NCBI RefSeq assembly: GCF_001949145.1
Contig: NW_019091382.1
Span: 1,184-65,183, forward strand
Length of the DNA stretch: 64,000 nt
Reading direction: 5' to 3'
From: Acanthaster planci
Lineage: Eukaryota > Echinodermata > Asteroidea > Valvatida > Acanthasteridae
Shown here: positions 25,310 through 36,800 of the stretch, in pieces
Layout: the number at the start of each line of letters is the position of its first letter
Position numbering within the stretch: the first letter of the stretch is position 1
Program-made: the position numbers and the translations under genes
Notes under the pieces: generated by a model
The model's database searches: none
Seen by the model: the letters and a program-made list of their open reading frames with translations, nothing else
Told to the model about the DNA's origin: nothing

Positions 25310-28300
25310 GTAAGTTTCGCTCATTTTCTTTGACCTGTGTAAGACTAAGTTCACTGAGCTGCCATGCTGAAAAACTGCTTAGTGCAGACAATATTTGCTT
25401 AGCAAATAAACGGTTGCCAGCCTGATGGTCTCAGTGTGATATTGCTCATGACTGGTACTATGTGTACATGTATGCCAGTTTTAGCTGAGAATATCAATTT
25501 TTGAGCAGGGCTTTCTGCTGACCAGCTTTGTGGAATTGGTCCCTGATTTGTATTCATTAATTGCCTTGTTTACCTAGATCTTACTGGAAGGAGGGTTGAT
25601 ATACCATCGTTAATCAGGTCTGGAAGATAGAAAAGAGATAATAGTAACAATAATGGAAAAAAATTATTTCCTGCCTTTTACAGGTGCATTCAAATGATCA
25701 AAGGTGTACTTTAATGAAAAAAGGATAAAACATATGAAAAGACATAAGGATTGAAGAGCAAGCTATGATAAAGACAAATCACTGAGCCATGCCTGAACCA
25801 CAGTATGGGATACTTGTATGTCTGTCCCGCCAGCCGGGAATTAATGAAAAGAATTACTTGAGTCTTCCGTGATGACATCAGTAACATCTCAACCTACCCT
25901 TGTCTGACCCTACCTAGGTCAGTAATTACATGTACGTCAACAACCAGCAGAAATGTAGCACATTATCTTGATCCCTTTGAGTGTTTTGAGCTTGATCTAA
26001 GCTGAACTTTGAAGCTTCTCATGGTGAAGGTAGCAAGTTAGTTGTAGAGGTATCGGCAGCACCGTTCAAGGATATCTCTTTTATGAGTACATGTATGTGT
26101 GGTTCTGAGAAGAACCGGAGGGTTCAGAACCACACATGGTCTTAAAAGAGATATCCTTGCATGGTTCTACCGCAGACTTCTACAACTAACTTGATCTAAG
26201 GTTTAATCAGGAGCAGATCCCGTTGGGTCCTGCCAAGGGATATGATAGTGGTGGTGCTAAATTGTCTGAACGGGCAGTATGGAGTTATCTAGAAGTTCTG
26301 CAGATACCACTGACTTGTACAAATGGAGTTTCCTTCTTTTCCTGATTTACATGCCATCACATTGGCCGTTCTAGTTATAACCAAAAAGCAGTATTTCCAT
26401 TTCAGAATTCGAATTGTTTTTTTTTACCAGGCATGCACGTTCTTGTGTGTATAAAACAAGTGATTCTTGTTTTAGAGAAAAAAAGCAAGAATAGTTCCAA
26501 AGTTGCCACAAAAAAGGCCAAGGGTCTGACAGATAATGAGTTCTCATACTGAACTCTTCACAGTAGTCACAGTAAAGTCTGTACCAATATCCTCTCTTGA
26601 AACCCTCGTTATCTCTTTCCAGTGGACACTCTGAACTTTTCACAGTGGTCACAGTAAAGTCTGTACCAGTAGCCTCACTTGAAATCCTTGTTATCTCCTT
26701 CCAGTGGACACTCTGAGATCTGCAGGCTACTTCTTAGCAAAGGAGCAGACACCAACTTGGCTGTTCAGTGGGGGTCAACTCCCCTCCATGCTGCAGCAGA
26801 CAGAGGTCACACTGATTGTATCAAGTACCTCCTCAGATAGTAAGAATTTTTAGAAACTAAACACCTTTTCAAATTAACTCTCCGTTCTCATAATTTGATG
26901 ACTGTTGGTAACTTTTTAATTAGTTCTACATGTAGAAATAAAGATAAATGATGCTTTTGCCAGCCGAACTGTTGATGAAATTTAGTGCTTCAGTGAATCG
27001 AACAACATTGGACTCAAGTCAGCTTCTTGACTCTCTTGACTTATCTTGATCCTGACTTTTCGACTGCCCTGAAAGGAATGTAGCGATGTTTCCTCCTGAA
27101 ATGGCAAAATTTAAATGTGGAATTTATTTCTGTCTGTAATTCATAGTGGTGCTGACATCAACGCCCAGAACAACAATGGCGACACGCCACTTCATCTGGC
27201 CTCGTTCCGAGGCCACAAAGAGGCCTGCGTCATCCTGGTATCTCATGGTGCTGATCCCACCATCCTCAACAACCACGGCAAGACGTCACACCAAGAAGCC
27301 CAAGGGGCACAGCACAAGGACATCACCAAGATCTTCACGGAAAAGAAATCTGGTATGTGACTGCAGTGCTGTGGATGGAGATTTTTGTCTTTGGATAAAT
27401 GTGGTGCAGTAATTAGGGAATTGGTATTAACTTTTTTCCAATAATCTTGAACCCTTTGGTAACATTTTTAACAATCTGCTACATTGCCTGCATGTGGCAT
27501 TCGTTCATTGGTTTCTGTTGTTTCATTTCTTCGCACGTTGAAAATGCAGTCATGATTTATTTTATACTAATTACTACCAACTTGATCTTGTGCTTTCCCG
27601 CGCATTCTATCAGCACTGGCTTTATAAAATGGCACACTCCTTGGTTAAGCATTTGCACAGGTTCATGCTTGAAAACTTATGTGAACATAATTTGGAAATT
27701 GATACTCATAGGGATGGCCGATGAATAAACTTCCAAGTAGCTGATGACTTTTTTTTTTTTAACCTTCAGCAGTTCCCATTGCGTTTGTACCAGTATATAA
27801 TTTAACATATGGCAAGTCAGCGGAGGTAGACTGTTGTACAGACCCTATGCGACAACAGTAAACTCTCGCTAACTAAAATCCAATTTTGTCACCCCCGATA
27901 TTGGAGGATTCTGGCGGATTGAGGAGTTTCCCTAGCAAAAAGGGCCTGGGGGCTAGGGTTTAAGGTCCAATAGGAACACTGTTTTATCACAGTTCATGAA
28001 ATGACTAATGAGCATTGCATGTTGAACCACTAACCACAGCATGTGCATATTGCTTTTTTCCTCCCCTCTTCCTCTGCATCTGACTCCTCCCCCCAAAAAA
28101 CAACAAAGCTTATCGAGCCTCGTCATACCCACTTACATTACCAGCAAGCAAGGATGTTGCGACAACGAGACAAAGACTACGCGCGAGCGATAGTGATGAT
28201 TCGCTGCTACGGGCAAAGAAGACAAGCCTAAGAAAGAATCTCCTCGCCTCATCTCTGGAAAAGCAAGTAGAAAGGCGAGAAAGGTAAAATGTTGATCGTT

Positions 28301-31300
28301 TTATTAGAAATATTTGAGGAGTGCGATTGTTGTACCAAATTCAATCTAAACTTCTACCCCTACCCAACCAGTGTTGAAGTACACATCTGTGAAAACAAGT
28401 ACGTGTATATTGCATTGAATGTTAGTATGAGAGTTATACTTGTTCATGAATCTCAAGTAAAGAAAAACAAAATAGTTCTTGAGTGCAGTATTCCAGCATC
28501 CATGGAGTCTTTTACAAACTGGATGTAGACTTTGCATTTTTTGTATTTCATACAACCCAGTGGGAAGTTCTTAATTCCTTCCTTGTTGGGAAAGTGAGGC
28601 ATGAAAAAGTGACAACTTACACAGTGACAAATCCATTCCAGTGTACCAGAGTCAGTCCCCACTCTTCTGGGTAACCACATAAGAGTCCTTGTCTTCGTTT
28701 GCGGTTTCATTGAGCCATCTGTCCACTTGTTTATCGACTGAAATGTCATCTGGTTGCCAGGAGTCACATGGAGTCGCAGCCTATTGGACCCTTTTTTACC
28801 AAATGCACAAAGACCCTCATGATACAGATGAATTATAATCCCTGCTTTTTTGTTTTCAAACAGACCGGGAACCAAGCTAATTCCGTGTAATCTCAATCGG
28901 CTCTCTGATGATCCAGGGAGCTCGCCAGCCTACCATCACCACCACAGGCCGTTCTCGGACCCAACCCCTTCCCTACTTGGAGGCCCGCTAAACATTGAGG
29001 AGTTCTCTGACCCAGCCAAGTTAAACAACATCATGTCAGATGAAACAGATTTCCATCGAAGGCAGGAAGAGACTGAGCGGGATCATTACATCGCGGCCAT
29101 TGACAGCCTCCAACTTAAGGTGGCATTGCTGACTTCGCAAAAGGAAGCCCTGGAGATGCAGCTTCGTGAGGGTGGCGGAAGCCCAAGCCAGGAGCTGATC
29201 CGAAAGGAGTTAGAACAGAAACTTAGTGGAATGACAAAAGAACTTGAGAAGCAACATCTAGAAAGGAGAGCATCAGATGCTCGTAGTCGCCAACTGGCAA
29301 TGGAACTCTTTCGATTAAAACATTCAAAGCAGGGATATCAGAAAAGACCTTCTCTGGGTGACTTGCCAACCTGTTCATCCTCAGATACGTCTGTAGGAAC
29401 AGAGAGCTTGATCTCGGAGTACAAAAGCTTATGTCGGATGAAGCAGAACTCAGAAGGATCGTTGACAAAGAGTATTTGTTCCTACCTCCAAAAACCTTAC
29501 CTATGTCAGGACTCTAGTCTTCAGCACGTCTTTGCACTGATGCAGGAAGGCAAGGCTGCCATTCAGATCCTGAAGACTTCCACCACTAACAGGCTGTGCT
29601 CGATACGATCAAGCCTGAATGAACTGAAGGAAGAGTTATCAATTGACAAGGCTGGGAAGCAGTGGACTTTAGAGGAAGACTATAAGGTTATGGATGGAAG
29701 GCCTGTTGACAGAGAGTTGAGGCAGTCTGAAGATGGTTTGATTGCTCAAATGTGTGTTCGGGTCCTGTACAAGGATCAAACATACATCATGAAGGTAAGT
29801 CATAGTCAGGCTGAACAAGTCCTCCATCAGCCGCATTTAAGGTGAAACACTATTGTCAGTGAATGACTTTTGTTTTCCATTTTAAGTCATGATGTGAACT
29901 GTCAAGACCTCTGTCTTTCCTAACTTGCACCCATCCGTAGTTCCAAAACGCAATGCAGAGATCAGGAACCAGTCCACTTACATGTAGCTCCAGCTATCTG
30001 TCAAAATGTGCCTCCTAGAATGCTTTGTTTGATGTCAAATTCTGTTAAATTTGGATGTACCAGTATAAAACTGAAATACCCTTTATTTGCTTCTTTACCA
30101 TGTGATGCCTTTTTACATGCACTTATAGCATCGTGCTCAAAATACATCATTCAGTGTGCTTGGTGCACTTCGGCTTGTAGTCTCAGAAAACTAAGAGGAC
30201 TGAAGATGGTTACTTTTAGGGGGTGTAGTGGAAGTTGGCATAGGATGTTGTTGAAGTATGGTAAACCTACAGGTAGGAATGAAAGACACAATTCTGGTTT
30301 GGTTTGAATTTGGTCTTTGGTCACTGAAGTTGATATAGAGGAGGAAACTATCACTGTATCAAGCTACCAGTAACAGGTGTAACTTTTATGGCTGGACTAC
30401 AAATTGAACTCTACAAATTTGTGGTACTTTGGGTGCAGGTGTTAATGAGCCACAGACGGTCACCTAAACCACTAATCCACCAGTGTACAGCAGACTCCCT
30501 AGGAGCTGAATTCAGTGTTCTGGAGTCTTTATGCGATGCCCCTCACCCTCACATCACAAGAATATGCCACCACTTCGATGTTCCAACCTCTGAATTGCGC
30601 AGTATCTTTGATGTTTCATCGTTTCTGGACAGTGCCAGCTTTGGACCATTGTCAGACAGGACTGCTATGGTCATCTTTCCAGATTACTGTACAACTCTAG
30701 ACCACTTGGTTTCATCACTTGGTGTTGATCACTCCTTGACCTCGTCCAGATCTATTCACAATTCATACGAGGCGTTTGTGCTACGACTGTTGCTGCAGCT
30801 CTTGAAAGCCTTATCACACCTGCAGACCAATGGCATAGCTCACAGGGATATCAATGCCAAAGCTGTCGTCATCGACTGGAACATGAAGTTGGTGCTCGGC
30901 GAGTTTGGGCATGCAAGAAAGTTGAGAAATGACGAAGGACAAGGAATACCGTTCGTTGAGAAAAGCCAGATCAGTGCTGGTAACCCCCTCGCTTGGTCTC
31001 CTGAGCTGCTGCAGTACTCTGTCAACGGACCACCAAAATCGTGGCAGAAAGTTGTAAGTTTTGACCTGCAAAATTGTGTACATCTACTCTCTCAAAAAAC
31101 AGATTTGAAATGGCTTTAGAGAAAACTTCTGAATACTTACATCATTGCAATATTTGCCAACTTGGAGCAAAATCAGTACCTGATATAAATTTATTCATTT
31201 ACATGTAAGCATCTCTTCATAAATTCCCTGAAAGTATGCTTTACTGTTAGTTAAATGGAACGTAACATGGAATACTTAACTGTTACTGTTGTTTTGGCTT

Positions 31301-32786
31301 TCCAAACTCAGTTGACCCTCACAGATGTGTATGAAAGTTCAGATATGTACAGTGCTGCTGCCATGCTATGTAGCCTCTTCACTAAGCTGCCAATGGAGGA
31401 GTCCACACAACAACCTGACATGACAGCAAAGTCATTACCTCAAATTTCATACCAGCCTCCTGGGTTTCTATCCAGCGAAGTAAAGGCTCTGTTTGAGCGT
31501 CTTCTGAGAGAGAACCCAGCAGAGAGACCTACTTTGCAGGAGGCAACTTTGAGGTCAGATTGCTTTCTTCTGTGCACCACAGCAATGGTTTTTCAAATGT
31601 AGATAGTTAAAAGTTTCTCAATTTCCAGAGGATGAATTACAGCACTTCTTGTTAAGAAAATGGCTCAGCACAACCGATACTAACTTTGCTATTTCTTTAA
31701 AAATTGCCTGTGGTATTGCTTTCACTGTAAACTGATCGTCCATAAAAGACGTCCATGCAAAAGACTTCCAAACTTTTCAAGTAGATTGCTCTACATATAG
31801 GGGTGTATTTGGCCTTGTGGTTAAGGTTTGTGACTCATGAGCAGAGGGTCAAGGGTTTGAATCCAGCTGTTTGCCATAAGTTGTGGCCTTAGGCAAGTCG
31901 CTTCACCCCTGCTTGCCTCCCTCCACACAGGAGTATTAATGGGCATCAGCATCAGCTTGTGAACAACCGCAATGATCTGGTATCCCATCTGGGGGATAGA
32001 AAATATCTCGGTCATTTGCTCATGCAAAGGAAATTGGAGAGAAATACTAGTCTGATGAAGCCAAATGGCTCACAGCAGACTTCCTTGCTCTACATTTCTC
32101 GATGAAAGTAGAAAGCTTTAATTCCCTCCGTAGTTCCAATGGTTAAAGGACCCCAGGTACCTCTCAACTTATCTACAAATTTTATCTCACTCTAGGACTG
32201 CTATGTTGCTGTATGGCCCAAGACTGTCTGCTGTCAACTCAGTTCAAGATGTGGATGCCTGGGTGCAAGCACAGGACATCAGGATGCTTGCAACACCTCC
32301 TCTACTTAACACAAGGTAAAGTGCTGTTCACATATGCTGGAAGTGGCACAATGGGTTCGTCCAAGAAAGAAGTGGAAAAAGAAGAAGACAGGGGTTTTTT
32401 CGTTAGGATACCTGCAAGATGTCATCACTCAATAATTTCACAAGGCTTCACAACTTAGTCTTTTTAATCTAGAGTTTGGACAGCCTTGAGATTTTGACCT
32501 TTACACAAGAAAATTAGAGCCTCAGGGAGACGGTATTAATATAGCTTAGATAAGGTAATGTACAAACCAGGCTTCTGTTAGAAGTGGAGTGCTATGTTCA
32601 AGGCTTAAACCATCATTTGAGCACAACTTTGGTAAAGATCCTTACATTCTTGAATCTGTTTTTTTTTTCTTCAGAGAACTGGATGAGCTTGCAAGACGTC
32701 TTGACTGGGAGCTTTGCCATGATTACCTCCACTCCGTGTCAACCAGTGAGCTGTGGCAACTTTGTAATGACCCACTAGTAGGATGA
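25182..32786 (+). CDS. Ankyrin-repeat, coiled-coil, PINK1-like predicted pseudokinase (nine exons, 887 aa)
   Basis: Join: 25182-25309, 26705-26839, 27147-27352, 28109-28283, 28864-29794, 30439-31053, 31312-31553, 32196-32315, 32675-32786. All introns are GT-AG and all phases fit, giving 2664 nt. Visible order: about four ankyrin repeats (residues 4-157, TPLY/TPLH cores at 35, 68 and 101), a basic/Ser-rich linker (157-282), a coiled coil (about 283-369), a second linker, then a kinase fold from about 495 (YIMK Lys525, HRD 660-662, EFG 680-682, SPE in place of APE) and a C-terminal tail of about 75 residues. The kinase insert, the GIAHRD stretch and a tail starting with LLYGP resemble PINK1. 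The HRD+2 Lys is Asn664, the catalytic Asn is Ala667 and the DFG Asp is Glu680, so a pseudokinase is likely. No mitochondrial leader is seen; the N terminus is ankyrin. The start ATG has G at -3. The PINK1 assignment is from recall, not alignment. Gene B lies downstream in convergent orientation. Confidence 0.85.
25310..26704 (+). other. Intron 1 of the ankyrin/PINK1-like gene
   Basis: Non-coding; holds foldback family 1 copy 2 and, at its 3' end, the duplicated splice acceptor. The minus-strand frame at 26371-26652 runs through the duplication and is not supported. Confidence 0.8.
26035..26192. mobile_element. Foldback element, family 1, copy 2
   Basis: Arms at 26035-26109 and 26120-26192 are inverted copies (AGTTAGTTGTAGA, AAGGATATCTCTTTTA, TGTGGTTCTGA) around an 11-base loop. 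Outer sequence (TTTGAAGCTT, GGTAGCA, GATCCCGTTGGG) matches the element at 8836-9080. The whole element probably spans about 26000-26245. Confidence 0.75.
26548..26712 (+). repeat. 82-bp tandem duplication containing a 3' splice site
   Basis: Two copies with 82-base period (CACAGTAAAGTCTGTACCA begins at 26568 and 26650). Each ends in a pyrimidine tract, CAG and the first bases of exon 2 (TGGACACTCTGA). Acceptors fall after 26622 and 26704. Copies differ at several positions. Confidence 0.9.
26705..26839 (+). CDS. Exon 2: ankyrin repeats
   Basis: Encodes residues 43-88, including GHSEICRLLLSKGAD and TPLHAAADRGH. The acceptor lies at the end of the second copy of an 82-bp tandem duplication. 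The donor is GTAAG after the first two bases of a Tyr codon. Confidence 0.9.
27147..27352 (+). CDS. Exon 3: ankyrin repeats
   Basis: Encodes residues 88-157 with GADINAQNNNGDTPLHLA, a consensus ankyrin unit, and a weaker final repeat ending in Lys-rich sequence. The donor is GTATGT. Confidence 0.92.
27353..28108 (+). other. Intron 3, nothing recognised
   Basis: AT-rich intron. The frame at 27447-27728 is hydrophobic but has no splice support and is judged chance. A C-rich tract (about 28085-28095) lies near the acceptor. Confidence 0.6.
28109..28283 (+). CDS. Exon 4: basic, Ser-rich linker
   Basis: Encodes residues 157-215, rich in Arg, Lys and Ser (for example SDSDDSLLRAKK). It is recognised by matching phases on both sides (acceptor CAAAG, donor GTAAAA). 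No domain is recognised. It was not visible as a long open frame starting with Met. Confidence 0.75.
28284..28863 (+). other. Intron 4
   Basis: Contains a 147-codon minus-strand frame (28453-28896) that overlaps exon 5 antisense. Its composition is not convincing and I recognise no domain. Confidence 0.6.
28864..29794 (+). CDS. Exon 5: linker, coiled coil and start of the kinase fold
   Basis: Encodes residues 215-525. A His-run and Pro-rich linker precedes a charged heptad-like region (about 283-369) with Leu/Glu/Lys spacing typical of a coiled coil. The end carries the beta-3 strand YIMK, whose Lys525 is at the VAIK position. A glycine-rich loop is not evident upstream. The exon ends in phase 0 at GTAAGT. 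Confidence 0.88.
29795..30438 (+). other. Intron 5, nothing recognised
   Basis: Separates the codon for Lys525 of the kinase fold from helix C. I see no repeat or RNA gene in it. Confidence 0.6.
30439..31053 (+). CDS. Exon 6: core of the PINK1-like kinase fold
   Basis: Encodes residues 526-730: a likely helix C (EFSVLESL), the PHPHITRI strand (compare PHPN in PINK1), a family-specific insert, a hinge-like FPDYCTTLD stretch, HRDINAKA at 660-667, GEFGHA at 679-684, and GNPLAWSPELL in the activation segment. The exon is phase 0 at both ends. Confidence 0.88.
31312..31553 (+). CDS. Exon 7: C-lobe of the kinase fold
   Basis: Encodes residues 731-811, including SSDMYSAAAML (helix F region, Asp retained) and NPAERPTL (conserved C-lobe Arg). 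The donor is GTCAG, weaker than the others. An in-frame read-through meets a stop soon after. Confidence 0.87.
31801..32060 (+). mobile_element. tRNA-derived SINE-like element in intron 7
   Basis: An A-box-like TGGCCTTGTGG (31810-31820) and a B-box-like GGTTTGAATCC (31854-31864) lie about 33 bases apart, as in tRNAs with a long variable arm. The 3' body (GGCAAGTCGCTTCACCCC and following) resembles the tRNA-unrelated part of deuterostome SINEs from recall. It does not fold as an intact tRNA. The 3' limit is approximate. Confidence 0.6.
32196..32315 (+). CDS. Exon 8: PINK1-type C-terminal extension, first part
   Basis: Encodes residues 811-851, with LLYGPRLSAV and DAWVQAQD, which recall the LWG and W-containing start of the PINK1 C-terminal extension. 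Its acceptor is CTCTAG and its donor GTAAAG. Confidence 0.82.
32675..32786 (+). CDS. Exon 9: C-terminal extension end and stop
   Basis: Encodes residues 851-887 with RELDELARRLDWEL and SELWQLC, helical Leu-rich sequence like the end of PINK1, and ends at TGA 32784-32786. A T-rich tract precedes the acceptor. Confidence 0.85.
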
Positions 32787-33609
32787 AGATCTTCATCATA
32801 GTCATCAGTTGACAAGTTGCTTTTTGTTGTGACTCAGCAGGGGGCATGCGCGGATAGCTCTCTCCTTACAGCTGTTCAGAGAGTTATTTTGCTAGGTGGG
32901 AGGCACGCATGAAAGACACATCACTTCTCCAGGTCACTTGAGTGAGTTACAAGGATAGTGTGCCTGAAAGACTCACACTCCTAAGACCAGCATTTCTTGT
33001 CAGGGAAGATATTTCAGGAAATGTAAAATCTATCCTCCTAAAGCCTGTAAAATCCAACACATGGTTGTGCATAGGTGAAGTGGGTGAAGAAGTGTTCAGG
33101 CCTGTTACTGTCACTTTACACAGGGCTAAGATGTCCACATTTTAGGAGGTTCAAAGATATGCTACATAGAATTTGGATGCTGTACTTGATGGATTTTGCA
33201 AGAACTCACAAAGTACCCAGCAAAAATGCCCACAAAGTTTGGGATAGAAGGGTCACCCTGCTGTCAATTGCCAGCAATATTTCCACAACTAGGCAATGAA
33301 AATCCAAAATTTATCCCAGTCCGCCCCGAGCTGAAAGGCACCTTCAATCGGCAAAAAGAAAAACGAGTGGTTACAAGCATGTAAGCAAAGACCATACATG
33401 CCAGAGTAACTTAGTCACGCGTACTCAGCGTGCTCTGCCTCATGGGCGCCTATGCCGGGTGAGTACCCAAAAAACACGCCCTCTTTTGTTCTGCTCGGAG
33501 CGGATAGAATGAACATCTTACCAAAAATCTGAGTGTGAATTGTAGGGTTGAGGGATACCCAGAAGTTACACAGTATGCAATTTGGCAGGCATGCTCTTCA
33601 AGGAAAGCC
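32787..33609. other. 3' flank of the ankyrin/PINK1-like gene
   Basis: Probably 3' UTR followed by non-coding DNA. No AATAAA was found close to the stop; the first clear AATAAA is at about 34382, so the 3' end is not defined. A short block at 33464-33507 recurs at about 44505-44566. Confidence 0.45.
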
Positions 33610-33898
33610 TGTGGGGAAAAAAAAACATAGACCCGATTTCTGCTTAACAGCAGAAAAGTCTGGCTTACCCTAGCAGAAAAATTTGCTAACCTTAAGCACT
33701 ATTTTATGGTGGTGCTTGGCCAGGTTGTGCTTACGATTGTGCTCACATAAAGATTTCCATTGTTTTGTCACTATGTTAAGCAAATATTTCCTCCAAAGTA
33801 AGCAATGCCTTTTGCCATGCTTACTGCCTCCATGAAATACACATAGCCTCTGTTTACTGTAAAACTGTGTGCTTAGCAGCGCCATGGAATTGGGCCAT
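33610..33898. mobile_element. Decayed element with GGCCCAATTCCATGG end
   Basis: The right end, read on the minus strand, is GGCCCAATTCCATGGCGCTG followed by CTAAGCACAC (33868-33895). It resembles the termini of the element at 61265-61505 (GGGCCAATTTCATAGAGCTG then CTTAAGCAC). The left side has GCTTAACAGCAGAAA but no clean matching terminus. Confidence 0.5.
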
Positions 33899-36800
33899 GG
33901 TTACTCCTTCAGATCGGGTGCTGCTGTTCTCTTGACATTACCACACTCTTCTATGTCCATACATGGCAGCTACATGTAATCTAAATACGTACTCCTTACA
34001 TGTGCAAGAGATGCACCACTGCAGCAATGAGGTGTCTGAGTTGGATCACTTCATCAGCTGTTGCGCCTAACTTTTCTGTAAATAACTTCTAAATTGTAGT
34101 GGAGCTTTGTCACATGTGCGTGCTTGCTACTACCATTTGCAGTGTAGGTAGTTGCTTGATATGTAGGTATGCTTGGGGGAGGAAAGTGGGAAAAGGGCAG
34201 ACTTTTGATATACCTCAAAAAATGAGGGTTACTGCATGTCACTAGTAGCCCTAAGCCTCAAGATTTAGTAAACATTTATATCTTTTGTAAGATTTAGCAT
34301 GATTGCAAGGATAGCATAAAATGCTGGTTGCATGTTTAAGGTTATCCTGTTTATAGTTAAATTGATGTTAATTAAATCAATAATAAATATTACATTCTCC
34401 ATAGCTTTCAGAAATAACGGCAAGTAGTTAGCTTTTATATTAATTTGCAAGAATAAATAATGTACATGTATGTAAGTATTGCCAATATGCATTAACTTTT
34501 AAGTGATTTTACTTACATCTAAAAGTTTTTACTCAGTTCTGATGAAATTCATCAAGCCTAATAATCTCAGAGTAGACCTATTCTGTATTTCACAGAATAT
34601 TGTTTCTTGTGCCATGTGATGCAGAGTCTGGAGGAAAATGGCAAACTGCTGAATAGATGTTCAGGGTGAACAGAGGAAATTGGCAAGGGAGGTTTGAATC
34701 TAAACACTGAAAAGCCGTAGGGTCCATAGCAAAACTGATAGGGCTCCTCCTCAAAGATTAGAGTATAAATAATAGGCGGAAAATAAGAGGTGCACAACTG
34801 AAGGCGCTTCCGTTTCATCAATGGTCCTATGAAGGGGCGAACTGCGTGCACAATGTTGGAATGCCTTTGTCTTCACACAAGCATGCTATCTTTTGTCATG
34901 ACAAAAGTTTTCCAACATTAACACAGAGTCAACCAATATTGCACAACGTGGCAAACTACCAGTGAGTGTGGGTTGAATTTATACTTTGACAAAAGTGAAA
35001 TCGTAAAACTATTTGATGAGTCAGAGCTCTTTTCCTTCAGACTTTCTGGCAGAATATATGTATGCTGTAACAGCGTTTTGGTTGTATATACAGTAAAATA
35101 GCTGTTCGGCTAAAGTTTTTTCATGTTTAATTTTGTAAAATATCTAGTTACAAATTTAATATATTTTTAGCATCTTTCATCTGATTAATGAATGCACCTC
35201 ATGATTGTAAAAACAGAAAAATTTTAATTTTGATTTATACCTAAGACTGACAAGGAAGACTTGTTTCAGGCAAAGGCATGCTTAGATCTTGTATATGTTT
35301 TTCTCAATAACTTTGTGAAGCTAATTCCATCTACAAACATAAAATAAATTGCACTTTAACAAAGAGCTTTTTGCAAAAGAATTATACTTATTTGTAAACA
35401 ATAGATATAATGTTTTTCTATGGTTGTATTGGCTGTAATATGATAACTTACCTATGATGTTCTAGGTATTGTACAAAATTTGTCATTCAGTGTTTGTGTT
35501 ACTGGTATAAAGTGTCACATCTCTTTACTTTTTTTTCAGTGTTCACCGTGGGTCATTTTTGCAGTAAATGCACTCACATTTTTAATGGAAGTTGTCAGAT
35601 TTGAGACAAGAAGTGCTTGGAAGTACAGGTTAAAGTGGCAAAATTTTGATGTATATTCTTTGTTTAAAAGACTGTTAATTAAAAAAGGACTTTAGTTGTC
35701 CAATGAAGTAACTCTGATTTAGTATTAAATATAATTAATAGGTGTGACAGTCAGTCATAAGATGTAAAGTTCCTTGGTGCCATGCCTTGTTGCAGCAATA
35801 TATAACTAGAAGTAACTCATGTCACAGGATAGTCATGGTTACATAAGCATTGTTGCAAAGGTAAAACAGCACTTCTAGTGCTTAAAGTAAAGAAATCTGT
35901 AAAAAAAAATACGGAATGCTTGTGGCCTAAGTTCATTTTTGTTATCTTAGAACTGGTATGCACGCCAATTAATGCACTGTGAAAGAAAAGAATAAATGGA
36001 TCAAGAGAAATTAATTGTCTCCACCTTGTATTTCTTAGTAGATCAAGTTTTTACCCTTTTTCCTGGCAGCAAGATTTCAGTGCGTAATTGGGCAGGGTAG
36101 AGCACTCATTAGCCCCTCCAACCATCCTGTCCTCACAACTCAAAGACATTTTACCTTGAACTTGTCTCTCTTTCACAAACTGTACGGTCCTTTGCCTCCC
36201 AAAAGTAAACTTTCAGGAGTTGCGACCCCTCGCAATGTAAACTTGATAATACTTATATACTTATACTAATATCATTAACATATCACCTTTTGATATGTAA
36301 TATTTGAAATCAGTTGATGTTACACTTGTTAAACTCTGTGGAAAGTGTCCCAACCATCTCGAGTTGACTAAAGTGTTATATACAACCCCTTTATTTTCAA
36401 ATCGTCTTTTTAAGCTTTTTATTTTCATACAATGCACGTTTTATCCTGACAGTGTGATCATCTTGTATGCTGAATTCTATGGAACCTGTCAAGATGTCAC
36501 CTGCTGCAGGTGATGGTAACACGTAATTAATTGGAGCCTCTGACCCACAGGAAACATTTGTATGGGATTGGAGAACAATACGTGGTTAGAGAATGATGTA
36601 GACTGAAATGCTTTCTTTGAAAAACAAAAGCAGAATGTGGGGAGATTGCACTTCACACATTTTTTTAATGGTTCCCTGCCATGTAAAAGGAACTATTACC
36701 GAGTATAAGCTGCAAGGGGTCTATTGATATGAAATAATTATTACTAGATTCTACGATTCTATGACTTGGCATAATATCAAATTTGAAATTTGCTCTTTAA

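Noticed and set aside
28453-28896. 147-codon minus-strand ORF
   Set aside because: Antisense to intron 4 and the start of exon 5 of a well-supported gene; no family recognised.
31801-31880. Intact tRNA gene
   Set aside because: A- and B-box-like words are present but no acceptor stem pairs; a SINE head explains it better.
32052-32075. CTGATGA word resembling a hammerhead ribozyme core
   Set aside because: No matching stem II or GAAA with the required stems nearby.
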